Below are positions 16,976 to 26,790 of a DNA stretch of 64,000 bases, one piece after another. The notes beneath the pieces are model-generated. The model ran no database searches. It was not told where the DNA came from and saw only the letters and a list, made by a program, of their open reading frames with translations. The stretch comes from Spirulina major PCC 6313 (GTDB lineage Bacteria > Cyanobacteriota > Cyanobacteriia > Cyanobacteriales > Spirulinaceae), in contig NZ_KV878783.1 in assembly GCF_001890765.1 (NCBI RefSeq), positions 2,942,771-3,006,770 on the forward strand, written 5' to 3'. The position numbers and the translations under genes are program-made. The first letter of the stretch is position 1. Every line of letters begins with the position of its first letter.

Positions 16976-18370
16976 TTAGGTCGCGACAGGAGCCGCGATC
17001 ACCCCTTGGCGCTCTAGACTCGCCGCCACCCGTAAGAGATAGGCTTCATTATAGGGAGCCGCTATCAACTGTACCCCAATGGGTAAGCCCTGATCTCGCA
17101 CCACCGGCACGGTCAACACCGGCAACCCAATGAAGGACAGCGGTTGGGTGAAGCGACCGAGATAGGGGCGCACATCCACCGTCTGCCCGCCAATCACGGC
17201 CTCTAATTGGCCAAGGCGAGGGGCAACACAGGGGGTCGTGGGGGCTACGATCACATCCACATCTCGGAAGATGCGGCGGACTTGATTGCGATACCAGCGG
17301 CGAAAGCGTTGGGATTGGATGTACCAAGCGGCGGGGAGAATCGTGCCAGTGAGGAAGCGATCGCGCGTTGCCGGGTCAAAATCATGGGCCCGCGATCGCA
17401 GGTTTGCCAGATGATGGGTTGCCCCTTCGGCGGCGGTAATCAACATTGCCGCCGCCCGGGCCCGTTCCGTTTCCGGCAAAGTCACCACAGCATCAGCATC
17501 AAGGGCCGCCGCCACTTGTGCCACCGCCGCAAAGATTTCCGGGTCGGCCCCCGTTTGAAAATAATCCCCCGCCTGGGCGATGCGAATTCCCGGAAGCCCT
17601 AAGTTCAATTGCGGCAACACCGGATCAGGCGGATGGCGGCTGCACACCGGATCAAAAACATCATCCCCCTGGAGAAAATCAAACACCGTCGCCACATCCC
17701 GCACCGATCGCGCCATCACCCCAATATGATCCAAACTACTCGAAAACAACACCGTGCCCGCCCGCGACAGGCGGCCAAAGGTCGGTTTCAAGCCATAGAC
17801 CCCACAGAGAGCCGCCGGCACGCGCACGGAGCCATTGGTATCCGACCCCAAACTAATCGGCACCAACCCCGCCGCCACCGCCGCCGCCGATCCCCCCGAC
17901 GATCCCCCCGCCACCCGCTCCGGATCATGGGGATTATGGGTCGAACCGTAGTGGGTGTTTTCCGTCACGAAACCGTAGGCGTATTCATCCATATTCAACG
18001 CGCCGAGGAGGATACCCCCCGCATGTTTAAGGCGGGTGATCACGGTGGCATCTTGGCCAGCGGGTTCATCTTCAGCGTTGATTTTCGCGCCGGCCAGGGT
18101 GGTGACCCCGGCAATATCAAACAGGTTTTTCACCGCAAAGGGCACACCACTGAGGGCACTCCAGCGATGGCGGGGGTGGGGGCTGTGGTCGAGTTGGCGG
18201 GAGGCGAGGAGAGCCTGATCCGCGAGGACGGCGGTGAAGCAGTTCAGGCCCGGATCGCGCTGGTGAATCTGGGCCAAGTGATGCTTAACCACAGCTTCGA
18301 CTGTGGTTTGTTGGGTTTGGACGGCGCGGGCAATGGCCACTGCATCGGCAGTGGCGAGATCGAGGGTCAT
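16976..18370 (-). CDS. atzE: AtzE-like amidase (amidase-signature family)
   Basis: A 464-residue hydrolase with the amidase Ser-cisSer-Lys triad: Lys81 in AVKNLFDIAG, Ser157 in AGGSSGGSAA and nucleophile Ser181 in GSDTNGSVR. The C-terminus FIGLPVLTVPV with IGVQLIAAPYNE is typical of AtzE. AtzE hydrolyses 1-carboxybiuret in cyanuric acid breakdown; many bacteria keep AtzE homologues with related amide substrates. The gene starts four bases before the stop of the AtzG-like small gene, so the two are translationally coupled, exactly as in the AtzE-AtzG heterotetramer. No AtzD or AtzH is seen nearby, so the substrate is open. Confidence 0.82.
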   Translation of the reverse strand: MTLDLATADAVAIARAVQTQQTTVEAVVKHHLAQIHQRDPGLNCFTAVLADQALLASRQLDHSPHPRHRWSALSGVPFAVKNLFDIAGVTTLAGAKINAEDEPAGQDATVITRLKHAGGILLGALNMDEYAYGFVTENTHYGSTHNPHDPERVAGGSSGGSAAAVAAGLVPISLGSDTNGSVRVPAALCGVYGLKPTFGRLSRAGTVLFSSSLDHIGVMARSVRDVATVFDFLQGDDVFDPVCSRHPPDPVLPQLNLGLPGIRIAQAGDYFQTGADPEIFAAVAQVAAALDADAVVTLPETERARAAAMLITAAEGATHHLANLRSRAHDFDPATRDRFLTGTILPAAWYIQSQRFRRWYRNQVRRIFRDVDVIVAPTTPCVAPRLGQLEAVIGGQTVDVRPYLGRFTQPLSFIGLPVLTVPVVRDQGLPIGVQLIAAPYNEAYLLRVAASLERQGVIAAPVAT

Positions 18371-18555
18371 GGCTCAAAGGTCGAGACAACTTCGAGATCA
18401 TCGGGGAGGACAAACTCCATGACCTGGGGGGCGATCGCTGCCAACCGCTCCATCTGTTGGACGACACTGCGGCGATCGGCATCGGACACCGTCAGCCCCA
18501 TTAACTGCACAGTTTGTTCAACATAGAGGGTCCAGTCAATCTCGGCATTCAGCAT
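18367..18555 (-). CDS. atzG: AtzG-like DUF4089 small subunit
   Basis: A 62-residue helical protein matching AtzG/DUF4089. The layout YVEQTVQLMGLTVSDADRRSV followed by a second helix QQMERLAAIAPQVMEF is the typical two-helix pair resembling GatC, which clasps its amidase. Its stop overlaps the AtzE start by four bases (ATGA). AtzG stabilises AtzE. The pair being intact argues for a real, active amidase complex. Confidence 0.8.
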   Translation of the reverse strand: MLNAEIDWTLYVEQTVQLMGLTVSDADRRSVVQQMERLAAIAPQVMEFVLPDDLEVVSTFEP

Positions 18556-18609
18556 GGCTATCTTGATTCAAGGGGACAGGACAAGGGAAAACGGGTCGAA
18601 GCACAGCCA

Positions 18610-20379
18610 TTAGCCCGCACTGTTGAGATTCGCGATCACAGCTTGCAGATTACCAATGGCTTCTTGCTGATAGGCTCCTGTTTGTTGCGCTTGCTCAAGC
18701 AATACTTGGAGGTGTTGGCCATGACTGCGTAAGTCTTGCGTGGACTCGTTTAAGGGTTCGACCAACTCTTCGTAGAGGTTCACTCGTCCCCACAACAGGG
18801 TCACCGTGGCTCGATTTTCCTTGAGTTGTTCTTCGAGCGATCGCACCTGATTTTGGTGTTCATCATAGGCATTAATTTGGTCTTGCAAATGGGCTTCCGC
18901 TGCGGTGACCTGAGTCTGGATTGCTTCGATTTCGCCCTCAATCGTTTGGATTTCCTCCGCCAACTCCACCTGCTGCGCTTCCAATTGCGCCAAGACCGGC
19001 ATCAAATCCACCCCAGCCGCTTCATTGTCAGGGTCAGGAATGCCCTGGCGTTGGCGCAACGCCTTGAGATACTGCTTCAGGGTCGTTTGTTTTTCTGCCA
19101 GGGTGCGCCGCTGCCCCACCAGGGTTTCATCGAGCAATTTACGCTGTTCCTGCTCATCGGCCAGTTCTTCTTCGAGGGCCGAGCTATCGTAAACATTGGC
19201 CGCCTTGAGTTTTGCTTCGAGTTCCGTCACCGCCTCGCGCTGTAACTTCAGTTCTTCCTCTTGATCGGCGACAAATTGACCGAGGCGATCGTACTCCTTT
19301 TGCAGATCATCCACCCGCTGATTGAGATCCGCCAAGGACATCGTTTGTAACGCTTCCAGGTCAAGTCCGCCTTTATCCTCCCCATCACTGGGCACGACCC
19401 CCTGGGCAAGGTCGGCTAAGGCTTGATAGACTTCAGACTGTTGTCTTTGCTGGGCTTGGAGGGCTTCGAGGAGCGATGTTTTGAGGCTGAGTTGAGACTG
19501 ATGGTGGGTTAAATCCTGCTTGGCTTCGTCGAGGGACATCCGCAGGGCTTGGAGATGTTGATGCTGGGTTTCCCAATCATTCGCTTGCCGATCAATCTCT
19601 TGCTGCTGCTGTTGAGCATCGGCCCGCTGTTCATCCAGTTGCCGACTGTAGTAGTCACAATTGTCCTGTTGATTGCTCACCAGGTCGAGGGTGATGGTGA
19701 TTTGCTCGGCGAGGGATTCGAGGGGTAGGGGATGATCCGCGAGGTAATTCGCCAACTCCTGGAGTTGTTGGGACTGTTCCGGGTCAATGCCGACGGCTGC
19801 TACGGCGGTGCTTTGGCTGGATTCTTGTTGTTCGGCGAGGCGCTGTTGTTCGCCGCGCAGGTGGGCCCAGGCTTGTTCGAGTTCTTGGGTTTTGCGCTCA
19901 AATTCTTCGCGGATGCGATCGGCTTCGGCGCGGGCTTGTTCGAGTTCCTCGGAGCTTGCGCCTCCTCCCCCGCCGCCTTCTTCAAGGGCATTCTCAAGCT
20001 GTTCGAGTTCAGCCTCAAGCTCCATTTCTCGCTTATTGAGTTCTTGGGCTTGGAGCGTTAAGGACTGTTTCCAGCCTTCGATTTCTTCTTCTTGCTCTTT
20101 GAGTTTTTCTTGCAGGCGGGAGTAGCGTTGAAGATCCCGGATAATTTGAGGGGCTGCGGGTTCAGGGGGGCCTTGGGGTTGACGATTATTATTGAGGTTA
20201 ATCGCGATCAGAACGCCGGACTCAAAGGAATTGGCTTCTTCGCATTCAATCGCCTCATCACCGGGTACAGCAGTCCAGCTTTGGTCATTACGCTGGCAGG
20301 CCAAAAGTTTGATTTCCGTGGAGACTTTCGCCATGAAGCCGCCACTTTTTTGCTTTCTTACTTCTGCGAGATACAGCAC
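18610..20379 (-). CDS. hmpF: HmpF-like pilus motility/taxis coiled-coil protein
   Basis: A 589-residue protein with the HmpF N-terminus: MLYLAEVRKQ, then KLLACQRNDQSWTAVPG. This small globular head is followed by nearly 500 residues of coiled coil, rich in E, Q, L and A, with short breaks (poly-Gly at about 133-139). HmpF is needed for type IV pilus gliding and localises to junctions and poles in filamentous species. The start is GTG 20379, fixed by the conserved head. It is transcribed divergently from hmpABCD-like genes across a 340-base region, the typical Hmp-locus arrangement. Confidence 0.85.
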   Translation of the reverse strand: MLYLAEVRKQKSGGFMAKVSTEIKLLACQRNDQSWTAVPGDEAIECEEANSFESGVLIAINLNNNRQPQGPPEPAAPQIIRDLQRYSRLQEKLKEQEEEIEGWKQSLTLQAQELNKREMELEAELEQLENALEEGGGGGGASSEELEQARAEADRIREEFERKTQELEQAWAHLRGEQQRLAEQQESSQSTAVAAVGIDPEQSQQLQELANYLADHPLPLESLAEQITITLDLVSNQQDNCDYYSRQLDEQRADAQQQQQEIDRQANDWETQHQHLQALRMSLDEAKQDLTHHQSQLSLKTSLLEALQAQQRQQSEVYQALADLAQGVVPSDGEDKGGLDLEALQTMSLADLNQRVDDLQKEYDRLGQFVADQEEELKLQREAVTELEAKLKAANVYDSSALEEELADEQEQRKLLDETLVGQRRTLAEKQTTLKQYLKALRQRQGIPDPDNEAAGVDLMPVLAQLEAQQVELAEEIQTIEGEIEAIQTQVTAAEAHLQDQINAYDEHQNQVRSLEEQLKENRATVTLLWGRVNLYEELVEPLNESTQDLRSHGQHLQVLLEQAQQTGAYQQEAIGNLQAVIANLNSAG

Positions 20380-20741
20380 GCTGACCGTCCTCTCAATGTA
20401 TCGTTTGCTGGGTTCATGATCACTGTAGTACCTTTTCGGGTCGGCTTTTCCTGTCCGATGGTATCGGTACGGTTGTTTCAGCTTGGATTGGGTAATGAAA
20501 TTAAGCGTACCGCTACTTTCCCCATTTTAATCAGAGTCTCGACAATTGGAAGCATTCTGCTGGGGTGGACAAAATGGATGGTATCACCTTGGATGATGGC
20601 CCAGACTGTTCCTATGGTACTGAGCTTTTTCCATAATGAATGTTCACAGAGGATGAAAGAATGTTTTTGCTAAATGGGATGGTTAGATGAGAAGACTGAG
20701 GATGAGGGAGGCGAGGACTGTGGGTGGCGCGAAGGGTGATC
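20380..20741. promoter_or_regulatory. divergent promoter region between hmpF and hmpA
   Basis: About 340 bases without a supported gene. It probably holds promoters for both hmpF and hmpABCD. Several ORFs run through it in the plus direction, but they are shadows of hmpF's reverse strand. No clear sigma-70 boxes or palindromic operator could be fixed by eye. Confidence 0.45.
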
Positions 20742-21824
20742 ATGCTTGAGGGATGGCTGGCGGATTGGGATTTGGGGATGGTGCTGGGGATGTTGGCGCA
20801 GCGCCAATGGACGGGGACGGTGACGACGATCGCATGGGATCGCAGTACGGGGTCGCCTCTGCGGTTTTGGCTGACCCAAGGGCAGTTAACCTACGGCGCA
20901 CCGATCGATCCGGCCTTGGAGCACGATCGCACCTTGGACTATGGACTCGCCCCAGAAACTCACGCCGGTCTGCCGGGGGGCTATGGCGGCCTCTGGCGAG
21001 CGATGGATCAAGGGGCGATCGCCTTTGCGGATCTGCGTCCGCTTTGGCGCAGCATGATCCTGGAATTGCTGTTTGAAGGGTTCGGAATCCGATCGGGTCG
21101 GTTTGTGGCGGTTCCCGGTGCGCCCCTATCGCCCAACCTCGGCGGCTGGCCGATGGCCCCGCTGCGATCGCAGATTCGCCGTACCCGTCAAGCCTGGCAT
21201 CACCTCGCCCCCCTGATCACCTCCCTGGACCAATGCCCCCGCGTCACCGATATCGAGGCCGCCCATGCCGCCCTCACCCCCACTCCCTACGCGGCGATCG
21301 CTACCTGGGCCGATGGCCGCACCTCCCTGCGCCAACTCAGCCGCCGCCTTGGGGGCAATACCCCCGTCACCATCGGTCGCTGTCTCCACCAAGGCCATCA
21401 AGCCGGTTGGCTCCACCTGCCCCCCGCGCCAGAGCCTGGCCCCAGTGCCCCCCCCAGTATTCTCTACGTCGGCGATGACCCCGACCTCAGCCAACCCATC
21501 GCCCTCGACCTCCGCGCCCACGGCTACGACATTTGTGTCGAAGCCAACCCCTTCACCGCCCTGAACTATATTTGTGACACCCTGCCGGATCTGATCCTCT
21601 GCGATCGCCGCTTACCCAGTCTGCCCGGCTCCACCTTCGCCGCCCTCGTGCGCCAACTCCCCCAGGGCGATCGTATCCCCTTCATCCTCATCCAATCCCC
21701 CCAGACCGCCGCCGCCGAAATTCTGGACTCCAGCCTGATCACCTTGACCAAACCCTGCACAACCCGTATGCTTTTAACGCTAATCCCCCAGCACCTTCCC
21801 CCTAAAAAAAGGCTCAGGAAATGA
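20742..21824 (+). CDS. hmpA: PatA-like response regulator of the Hmp/PilG type
   Basis: About 360 residues. The N-terminal PATAN/DUF4388 region (LADWDLGMVLGMLAQRQWTG and LTQGQLTYG) is followed by a linker and a C-terminal receiver domain (about residues 245-355). The receiver has an acidic pair, GDDPD, a phosphoacceptor Asp in LILCDRRLP and LTKPC with the conserved Lys. The role is chemotaxis-like control of type IV pili. ATG 20742 has AAGGG five bases upstream; GTG 20724 is an alternative start six codons earlier. It is the first gene of hmpABCD. It is homologous in order to Synechocystis slr1041. Confidence 0.82.
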   Translation: MLEGWLADWDLGMVLGMLAQRQWTGTVTTIAWDRSTGSPLRFWLTQGQLTYGAPIDPALEHDRTLDYGLAPETHAGLPGGYGGLWRAMDQGAIAFADLRPLWRSMILELLFEGFGIRSGRFVAVPGAPLSPNLGGWPMAPLRSQIRRTRQAWHHLAPLITSLDQCPRVTDIEAAHAALTPTPYAAIATWADGRTSLRQLSRRLGGNTPVTIGRCLHQGHQAGWLHLPPAPEPGPSAPPSILYVGDDPDLSQPIALDLRAHGYDICVEANPFTALNYICDTLPDLILCDRRLPSLPGSTFAALVRQLPQGDRIPFILIQSPQTAAAEILDSSLITLTKPCTTRMLLTLIPQHLPPKKRLRK

Positions 21825-21984
21825 ACTGAACCGATTATGATTGGGAAAATCCCGGTTGAGGGACAACTCAGCAACAGAGTAGGCTAAAGATGGGCGATAC
21901 TTTATTAATGTATGAACCAGCATCAGTCCAGCGAACATTGATTCACAGGCTGCCACAGGTTTCATCAGGATTAGGTAGGGAGAT

Positions 21985-22353
21985 ATGAGTAGCAAAGTTT
22001 TGGTGGTCGAAGATAGTCTAGCCCAGCGACAAATGATTTCAGACCTCCTCAAAGGGAGTGGCTTAGACGTCGCCGTCGCGAGCAATGGCGCAGAAGCCTT
22101 AAAGCTTGTTAAAGCATACGATCCCGATATCGTGGTGCTGGACATTGTCATGCCGCAAATGAACGGCTATGAACTCTGCCGTCGGCTCAAAAGTGATCCC
22201 AAAACCCAAAATCTGCCCGTCGTCATGTGCTCCTCTAAAGGACAAGAATTCGATCGCTATTGGGGAATGCGTCAGGGTGCCGATGCCTATATTGCCAAGC
22301 CCTTCCAACCCGTAGAACTGATCGGAACCGTGAAGCAGTTACTCCGAGGCTAG
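21985..22353 (+). CDS. hmpB: single-domain CheY-like response regulator (HmpB/PilH)
   Basis: A 122-residue receiver domain with all functional residues: acidic cluster VVEDS, phosphoacceptor Asp in IVVLDIVMPQMNG, Ser/Thr switch in VVMCSSK and Lys in IAKPFQP. There is no output domain. It corresponds to the CheY-type protein of the pilus taxis system. It follows hmpA by 160 bases and precedes the CheW-like gene by 67 bases, on the same strand. It is presumably phosphorylated by a CheA encoded elsewhere, as none is present here. Confidence 0.88.
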   Translation: MSSKVLVVEDSLAQRQMISDLLKGSGLDVAVASNGAEALKLVKAYDPDIVVLDIVMPQMNGYELCRRLKSDPKTQNLPVVMCSSKGQEFDRYWGMRQGADAYIAKPFQPVELIGTVKQLLRG

Positions 22354-22420
22354 GCCACGCTGAATTCAAGCAGAGAAGCGGCTGAGATGATCCATCATAC
22401 AGATCAGGCAACAGAAGACT

Positions 22421-22954
22421 ATGGGATGGAATGACCCCGGACAACTCCGGAATAGCGAGGATCTTGCCTCTGATATTGAAAATATTGGCACTCCCGAAGG
22501 TGAACTTCACCTGCGTTTCTTCCTGCCTTCTAACATTGAACTCGCTCTGCCCGCCACCGGGATTCGTGAAGTGATGAATCAGTCTCCCGATCGCATCACT
22601 CCCATTCCCAACGCCTCCCCTCTGCTGCTCGGCACGATTAATATTCGGGGGCAGGTGATTTGGGTGGCAGATCTCGGTCAGTTCCTAGGAGATCCCGTCG
22701 CCCTGAGTACACAGCGGGCAGAGATTCCCATCATCGCTGTTGAAGACCAGGATATGATTTTAGGGTTGGCCATTAGTGATATCGGGGAAATGGCTTGGCT
22801 CGACAGTGAGCAACTCACCGCCACCAGCGGGATTCCCAGCAGTATGCTCACATTTATGGTGGGAGAATGGGTTCCGCCCTATCAACAACTCGAACAACCC
22901 CTGCGTTTACTCGATCCGGTGCGCATTTTGCGGTCGGCGCGGTGGGCTTCTTAG
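22421..22954 (+). CDS. hmpC: CheW-like adaptor (HmpC/PilI)
   Basis: A 177-residue CheW-domain protein linking MCP receptors to a CheA kinase. The characteristic beta-barrel segments are visible: LPATGIREVMNQ, ITPIPNASPLLLGTINIRGQVIWVADLG and IIAVEDQDMILGLAISDIGEM. The N-terminus of about 30 residues is an extra low-complexity stretch. It lies between hmpB and the MCP gene in one operon-like block, with 83 bases to the MCP start. Confidence 0.88.
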   Translation: MGWNDPGQLRNSEDLASDIENIGTPEGELHLRFFLPSNIELALPATGIREVMNQSPDRITPIPNASPLLLGTINIRGQVIWVADLGQFLGDPVALSTQRAEIPIIAVEDQDMILGLAISDIGEMAWLDSEQLTATSGIPSSMLTFMVGEWVPPYQQLEQPLRLLDPVRILRSARWAS

Positions 22955-23037
22955 GGGAAATCGAGTACAACAGAAGACAATGACGTTCAGGTACTATCCT
23001 ACGGGTAAGCAGTTAGCTGCAAAGGCGGGAGAACTTT

Positions 23038-25965
23038 ATGGCACAAGAGACGGACTACGCGCAAGAGTACGGGCAAGCAGAGCGTGCCTATGCCCTTGGT
23101 CAGTATGAAAAAGCCGCCTCCATCATCGATCGCCTCGTCATGGACTATGATGACGATCCTGCTGTGCAACTCTTGCGGGGTCATATCTACTGCTACGGTC
23201 TCCATGACTATGCCACCGCCCAAGAACAGTACGCACGGGTCAAAGAACTCACCGACGATCAAGACTTTATCAATTACGCCGAAACGGGGATCGAGGATGC
23301 GATCGCTGGCCTCAGTGATGACCCCGAAGACTATGGCGACACCAACGGCAACGGCAGTCTAAATAACTTCGACTCCTACGACAATACCAGCACCTTTGCC
23401 GACAATGCCTTTGATAGCGAAGCCTTTCAATCGGAATTTGCCGACGACAGCGCCTTTGCCGACCTCAGCGACTCCGGTCTAGATGACGACATCACCGACT
23501 TTGAATTTGACAACCAACTCCTCGAAAGCAATCCTCAGGCCACCGACAATTTCTTTGGCACCGATGCCGAGGATGACCCCTTTGGCATGGACGATGATTT
23601 AGATGCCACCCACTTCATGAATCCAGACGAGGATGACCCCTTCAGCATCCAAGACGATGCCGATTGGCAAACCGATCCCGACGCAGAAGCCACCCAGTTC
23701 ATCACGAACTCTCCCTTTGATGACATGCAAATGGAGGATTACCCCAACTTCGATCCAGGGGATTCTGACTCCACGTTCGTGATCCCGCCCTCTTCCACTC
23801 ATGGCGGGAGCAATGCCATGGACGAGGATCTCCTCTTCGATCAAGCCCTCGACCATGATTATGGCGAGGATGATTTTGCCATGGATGATTCGGCCTTTGC
23901 CACGACGGATCAGATGCTAGATGATGATTATCCTGAAACCCTGTTGATGGATTCGGGAGTTCCGGATGAAGACAGTGCCTTTGGTCTAGATGAGGAGTTC
24001 ATTGAAGCCAATGCCGGGATGCCCCTGGATGAAGCGGACTATGACCTTGAAGAGGATGGCATGAGTCCGGAACTGGAGGCGGATTTTGACGCGCCAGGGG
24101 ATGATAATTTTACCTTCGACGATTTCGATGATAATGCTTTCCAAGATGGGGGGTTTGATGACTTTGGGGATACCACCATTGGCCCTGATTCCTTTGCGGG
24201 CACAACGGGGGGAGACTTTGGCGAGGAAGACACCAGTGGTTTCTTAGATGAGTTTCCGGAAGTCTTCAACAATGAGCTTAACGACCTCGAAGACATTTCT
24301 GAATTTGATGTCGACGGGATCGGCGGGACGATATCGGATTCTGCCTTTGCTGAAGTGGGCTTTGATGAGGAGGTTGATCTGAGCGGGTTTGCATCACCTG
24401 GGGCGAAGCTGGGCCGGGTGGGGGCTGATCGAGACGGAACTGGATCGGGGGATGAAACGCCGACGAATTTTACCCAGACGAGCGATCGCTTCCTAGAACC
24501 CACCGTCGATGTGGACGCGGGACGCATGGCCTGGTTTGCCAACTTCCCCCTCGTCAAAAAGCAATGGGTTACCGCCGTCGCTGCTGGCGTGGCCTCTGCT
24601 CTGGCGGTCTCGTTGATCTCGTTTGTGAGTTTCAGTCGCACCCCCGAAGATCAGAAAAAGGTGATTATTCCCTACATGATCGGCTGGAATACCCTGATGA
24701 CCCTCGTGGCGGGGGGAAGCGCGGGCGGTGTTGTCTGGTTCCTGGGCCGCGAAACCCTCCAGCAAATTCATCGCTCCACCACCGATCTGCAATCTCAATT
24801 TGAAGCTGTTTCCCAAGGTGATTTCAACGCCAAAGCCACCATTTATTCTGAAGATGAATTTGGCCATCTTGCCGCTGGTTTTAACGAAATGGCGCGGGTC
24901 ATTCTCACCACCACCAGCGAAGCCCAACGGCGGGCCGAAGAAACCGAGCAGCAAAAAGAAGATCTCCAACGCCAGGTGATTCGCCTCCTAGACGACGTGG
25001 AAGGCGCGGCACGGGGAGACTTAACGGTGCGCGCAGAAGTGACCGCCGACGTGCTCGGTGCGGTGGCCGATGCCTTTAACTTGACGATTCAAAACCTGCG
25101 GGAGATTGTTCAACAGGTACGGGCAGCGGCGCGGCAGGTGAACAAGAGTTCCTCGGAAAATGAACAGTTTGCGCGGGGTCTCCAAAGTGATGCCTTGCGC
25201 CAAGCGGAAGAATTAGCCGTGACCCTAAACTCGGTGCAGATGATGACCGACTCGATTCGCCGGGTGGCCGAAAACGCCCGCGAAGCGGAAGAAGTGGCAC
25301 GGTCAGCCGCAGCGGTGGCCCTCAAGGGCGGCGATGCGGTAGAACACGCCGTGGTGGGGATCGTCCAGATTCGGGAAACGGTGGCGGAAACGACCCGGAA
25401 GGTGAAACGCCTCGCGGAATCGTCTCAGGAAATTTCGATGATTGTGGCGGCGATTTCCACGATCGCATCGCGCACCAACCTCCTCGCCCTTAACGCTTCG
25501 ATTGAGGCAGCGCGAGCCGGGGAAGCCGGACGTGGGTTTGCGATCGTGGCAGATGAAGTCCGTCAACTCGCCGATCGCTCCGCCAAAGCGTTGAAAGACA
25601 TTGAGCAGATCGTGTTACAGATTCAAAGTGAGACCAGCTTGGTGATGCAGGCCATGGAAGAAGGCACACAGCAGGTGATCGACGGAACGAAACGGGCCGA
25701 ACAGGCGAAACGATCTCTCGAAGATATCATCCAAGTGTCCAACCGGATTGACGCACTGGTGCGATCGATTACCGCCGACACCGTTGAACAAACCGAAAGC
25801 ACCTTAGCCGTGGCGCAGGTGATGCAGTCGGTGGAACTCACCGCCCAAGAAACCTCCCAAGAATCCCAAAAGGTGGCATCTTCTCTGCAAAACCTGGTGA
25901 GTATTGCCCGCGACTTGCTCACCTCTGTGGAACGATTCCGGATTGACGATACTGATACCAACTAG
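23038..25965 (+). CDS. hmpD: methyl-accepting chemotaxis receptor HmpD/PilJ with long acidic insert
   Basis: A 975-residue MCP. Residues 1-85 form a TPR-like segment ([15 protein letters not shown]). Residues about 100-470 are an unusual, extremely acidic Asp/Glu/Phe/Met low-complexity region with repeated FDD- and DEDDPF-type units. Two membrane spans follow (about 510-533 and 546-570), then two HAMP domains (about 570-625 and 648-690). The MCP signalling hairpin ends the protein, with tip [16 protein letters not shown] and [11 protein letters not shown]. It is the receptor of the pilus-taxis array. The following MlaE-type gene starts nine bases after the stop. Confidence 0.9.
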   Translation: MAQETDYAQEYGQAERAYALGQYEKAASIIDRLVMDYDDDPAVQLLRGHIYCYGLHDYATAQEQYARVKELTDDQDFINYAETGIEDAIAGLSDDPEDYGDTNGNGSLNNFDSYDNTSTFADNAFDSEAFQSEFADDSAFADLSDSGLDDDITDFEFDNQLLESNPQATDNFFGTDAEDDPFGMDDDLDATHFMNPDEDDPFSIQDDADWQTDPDAEATQFITNSPFDDMQMEDYPNFDPGDSDSTFVIPPSSTHGGSNAMDEDLLFDQALDHDYGEDDFAMDDSAFATTDQMLDDDYPETLLMDSGVPDEDSAFGLDEEFIEANAGMPLDEADYDLEEDGMSPELEADFDAPGDDNFTFDDFDDNAFQDGGFDDFGDTTIGPDSFAGTTGGDFGEEDTSGFLDEFPEVFNNELNDLEDISEFDVDGIGGTISDSAFAEVGFDEEVDLSGFASPGAKLGRVGADRDGTGSGDETPTNFTQTSDRFLEPTVDVDAGRMAWFANFPLVKKQWVTAVAAGVASALAVSLISFVSFSRTPEDQKKVIIPYMIGWNTLMTLVAGGSAGGVVWFLGRETLQQIHRSTTDLQSQFEAVSQGDFNAKATIYSEDEFGHLAAGFNEMARVILTTTSEAQRRAEETEQQKEDLQRQVIRLLDDVEGAARGDLTVRAEVTADVLGAVADAFNLTIQNLREIVQQVRAAARQVNKSSSENEQFARGLQSDALRQAEELAVTLNSVQMMTDSIRRVAENAREAEEVARSAAAVALKGGDAVEHAVVGIVQIRETVAETTRKVKRLAESSQEISMIVAAISTIASRTNLLALNASIEAARAGEAGRGFAIVADEVRQLADRSAKALKDIEQIVLQIQSETSLVMQAMEEGTQQVIDGTKRAEQAKRSLEDIIQVSNRIDALVRSITADTVEQTESTLAVAQVMQSVELTAQETSQESQKVASSLQNLVSIARDLLTSVERFRIDDTDTN

Positions 25966-25973
25966 GAACGATT

Positions 25974-26768
25974 ATGGCGGATGGAGTCAAGAGGAAGTCA
26001 AGCTTGGGGCTGTGGAGCCAAAGGGTGTTAGCCGCCATTTTTCTCGCGGGTCAGGCCATTTTTCACCTGTTTAAAATCAAAATTAATCGCCGCAATACCC
26101 TAGAGCAATGTGTATCGGTGGGGCCAGGGTCGTTGGTGATCGCGCTGGTGACGGCGGCCTTTGTGGGGATGGTGTTTACGATCCAGGTGGCGCGGGAGTT
26201 TTTGTATTTTGGGGCGGGGAGTGCGGTAGGGGGCGTGTTAGCGATCGCCCTCACCCGTGAACTCGCCCCCGTCCTTACCGCCGTCGTGCTTGCCGGTCGC
26301 GTCGGTTCCGCCTTCGCCGCCGAAATTGGCACCATGCGCGTCACCGAGCAGATCGACGCTCTGCAAATGCTCAAAACCGACCCCATCGATTATCTTGTCA
26401 TTCCTCGCATCATCGCCTGTTCCTTAATGCTGCCGGTGCTCACTCTCCTATCGTTGCTGGTGGGCATTATCGGTGGCTTAGTTGTGTCCCATAACCTCTA
26501 CGGCATCAGTCAAACCGTCTTTTTAGACTCCGTGAAAAATTTTGTCTCTCTCTGGGATATTGTCAGCGCCATGCTGAAGGCGGCGGTGTTTGGGGCAATG
26601 GTGGCAGTGATTGGCTGTAGCTGGGGCTTAACCACCACGGGCGGCGCGAAAGGGGTCGGCGAATCCACCACCACCGCCGTAGTCACCTCGCTCCTCGCCA
26701 TTTTTATCGCTAACTTTTTCCTCTCCTGGGTGATGTTCCAAGGCACGGGGAATTCGATGACGGGTTAA
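25974..26768 (+). CDS. MlaE-type lipid ABC transporter permease
   Basis: A 264-residue inner-membrane permease with about five spans. The MlaE family core is clear: RNTLEQCVSVGPGSLVIALVTAAFVGMVFTIQ, RELAPVLTAVVLAGRVGSAFAAEIGTMRVTEQIDAL, IPRIIACSLMLPVLTLL. MlaE proteins move phospholipids between membranes with MlaF ATPase and MlaD-type proteins. It begins nine bases after the MCP stop, so it is probably in the same transcript. The same neighbourhood exists in Synechocystis (slr1044-slr1045). Its ATPase and substrate-binding partners are not in the window. Confidence 0.92.
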   Translation: MADGVKRKSSLGLWSQRVLAAIFLAGQAIFHLFKIKINRRNTLEQCVSVGPGSLVIALVTAAFVGMVFTIQVAREFLYFGAGSAVGGVLAIALTRELAPVLTAVVLAGRVGSAFAAEIGTMRVTEQIDALQMLKTDPIDYLVIPRIIACSLMLPVLTLLSLLVGIIGGLVVSHNLYGISQTVFLDSVKNFVSLWDIVSAMLKAAVFGAMVAVIGCSWGLTTTGGAKGVGESTTTAVVTSLLAIFIANFFLSWVMFQGTGNSMTG

Positions 26769-26790
26769 GCCCTCCCCACTGCCCAACGGA

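Noticed and set aside
17609-18526. 305-residue plus-strand ORF
   Set aside because: Antisense to the AtzE and AtzG genes, rich in Arg and His as expected from the reverse strand.
20092-20673. 193-residue plus-strand ORF overlapping hmpF
   Set aside because: It runs antisense to the coiled-coil gene, with Leu/Phe-rich composition expected from its reverse complement, and the frame lacks a ribosome site.
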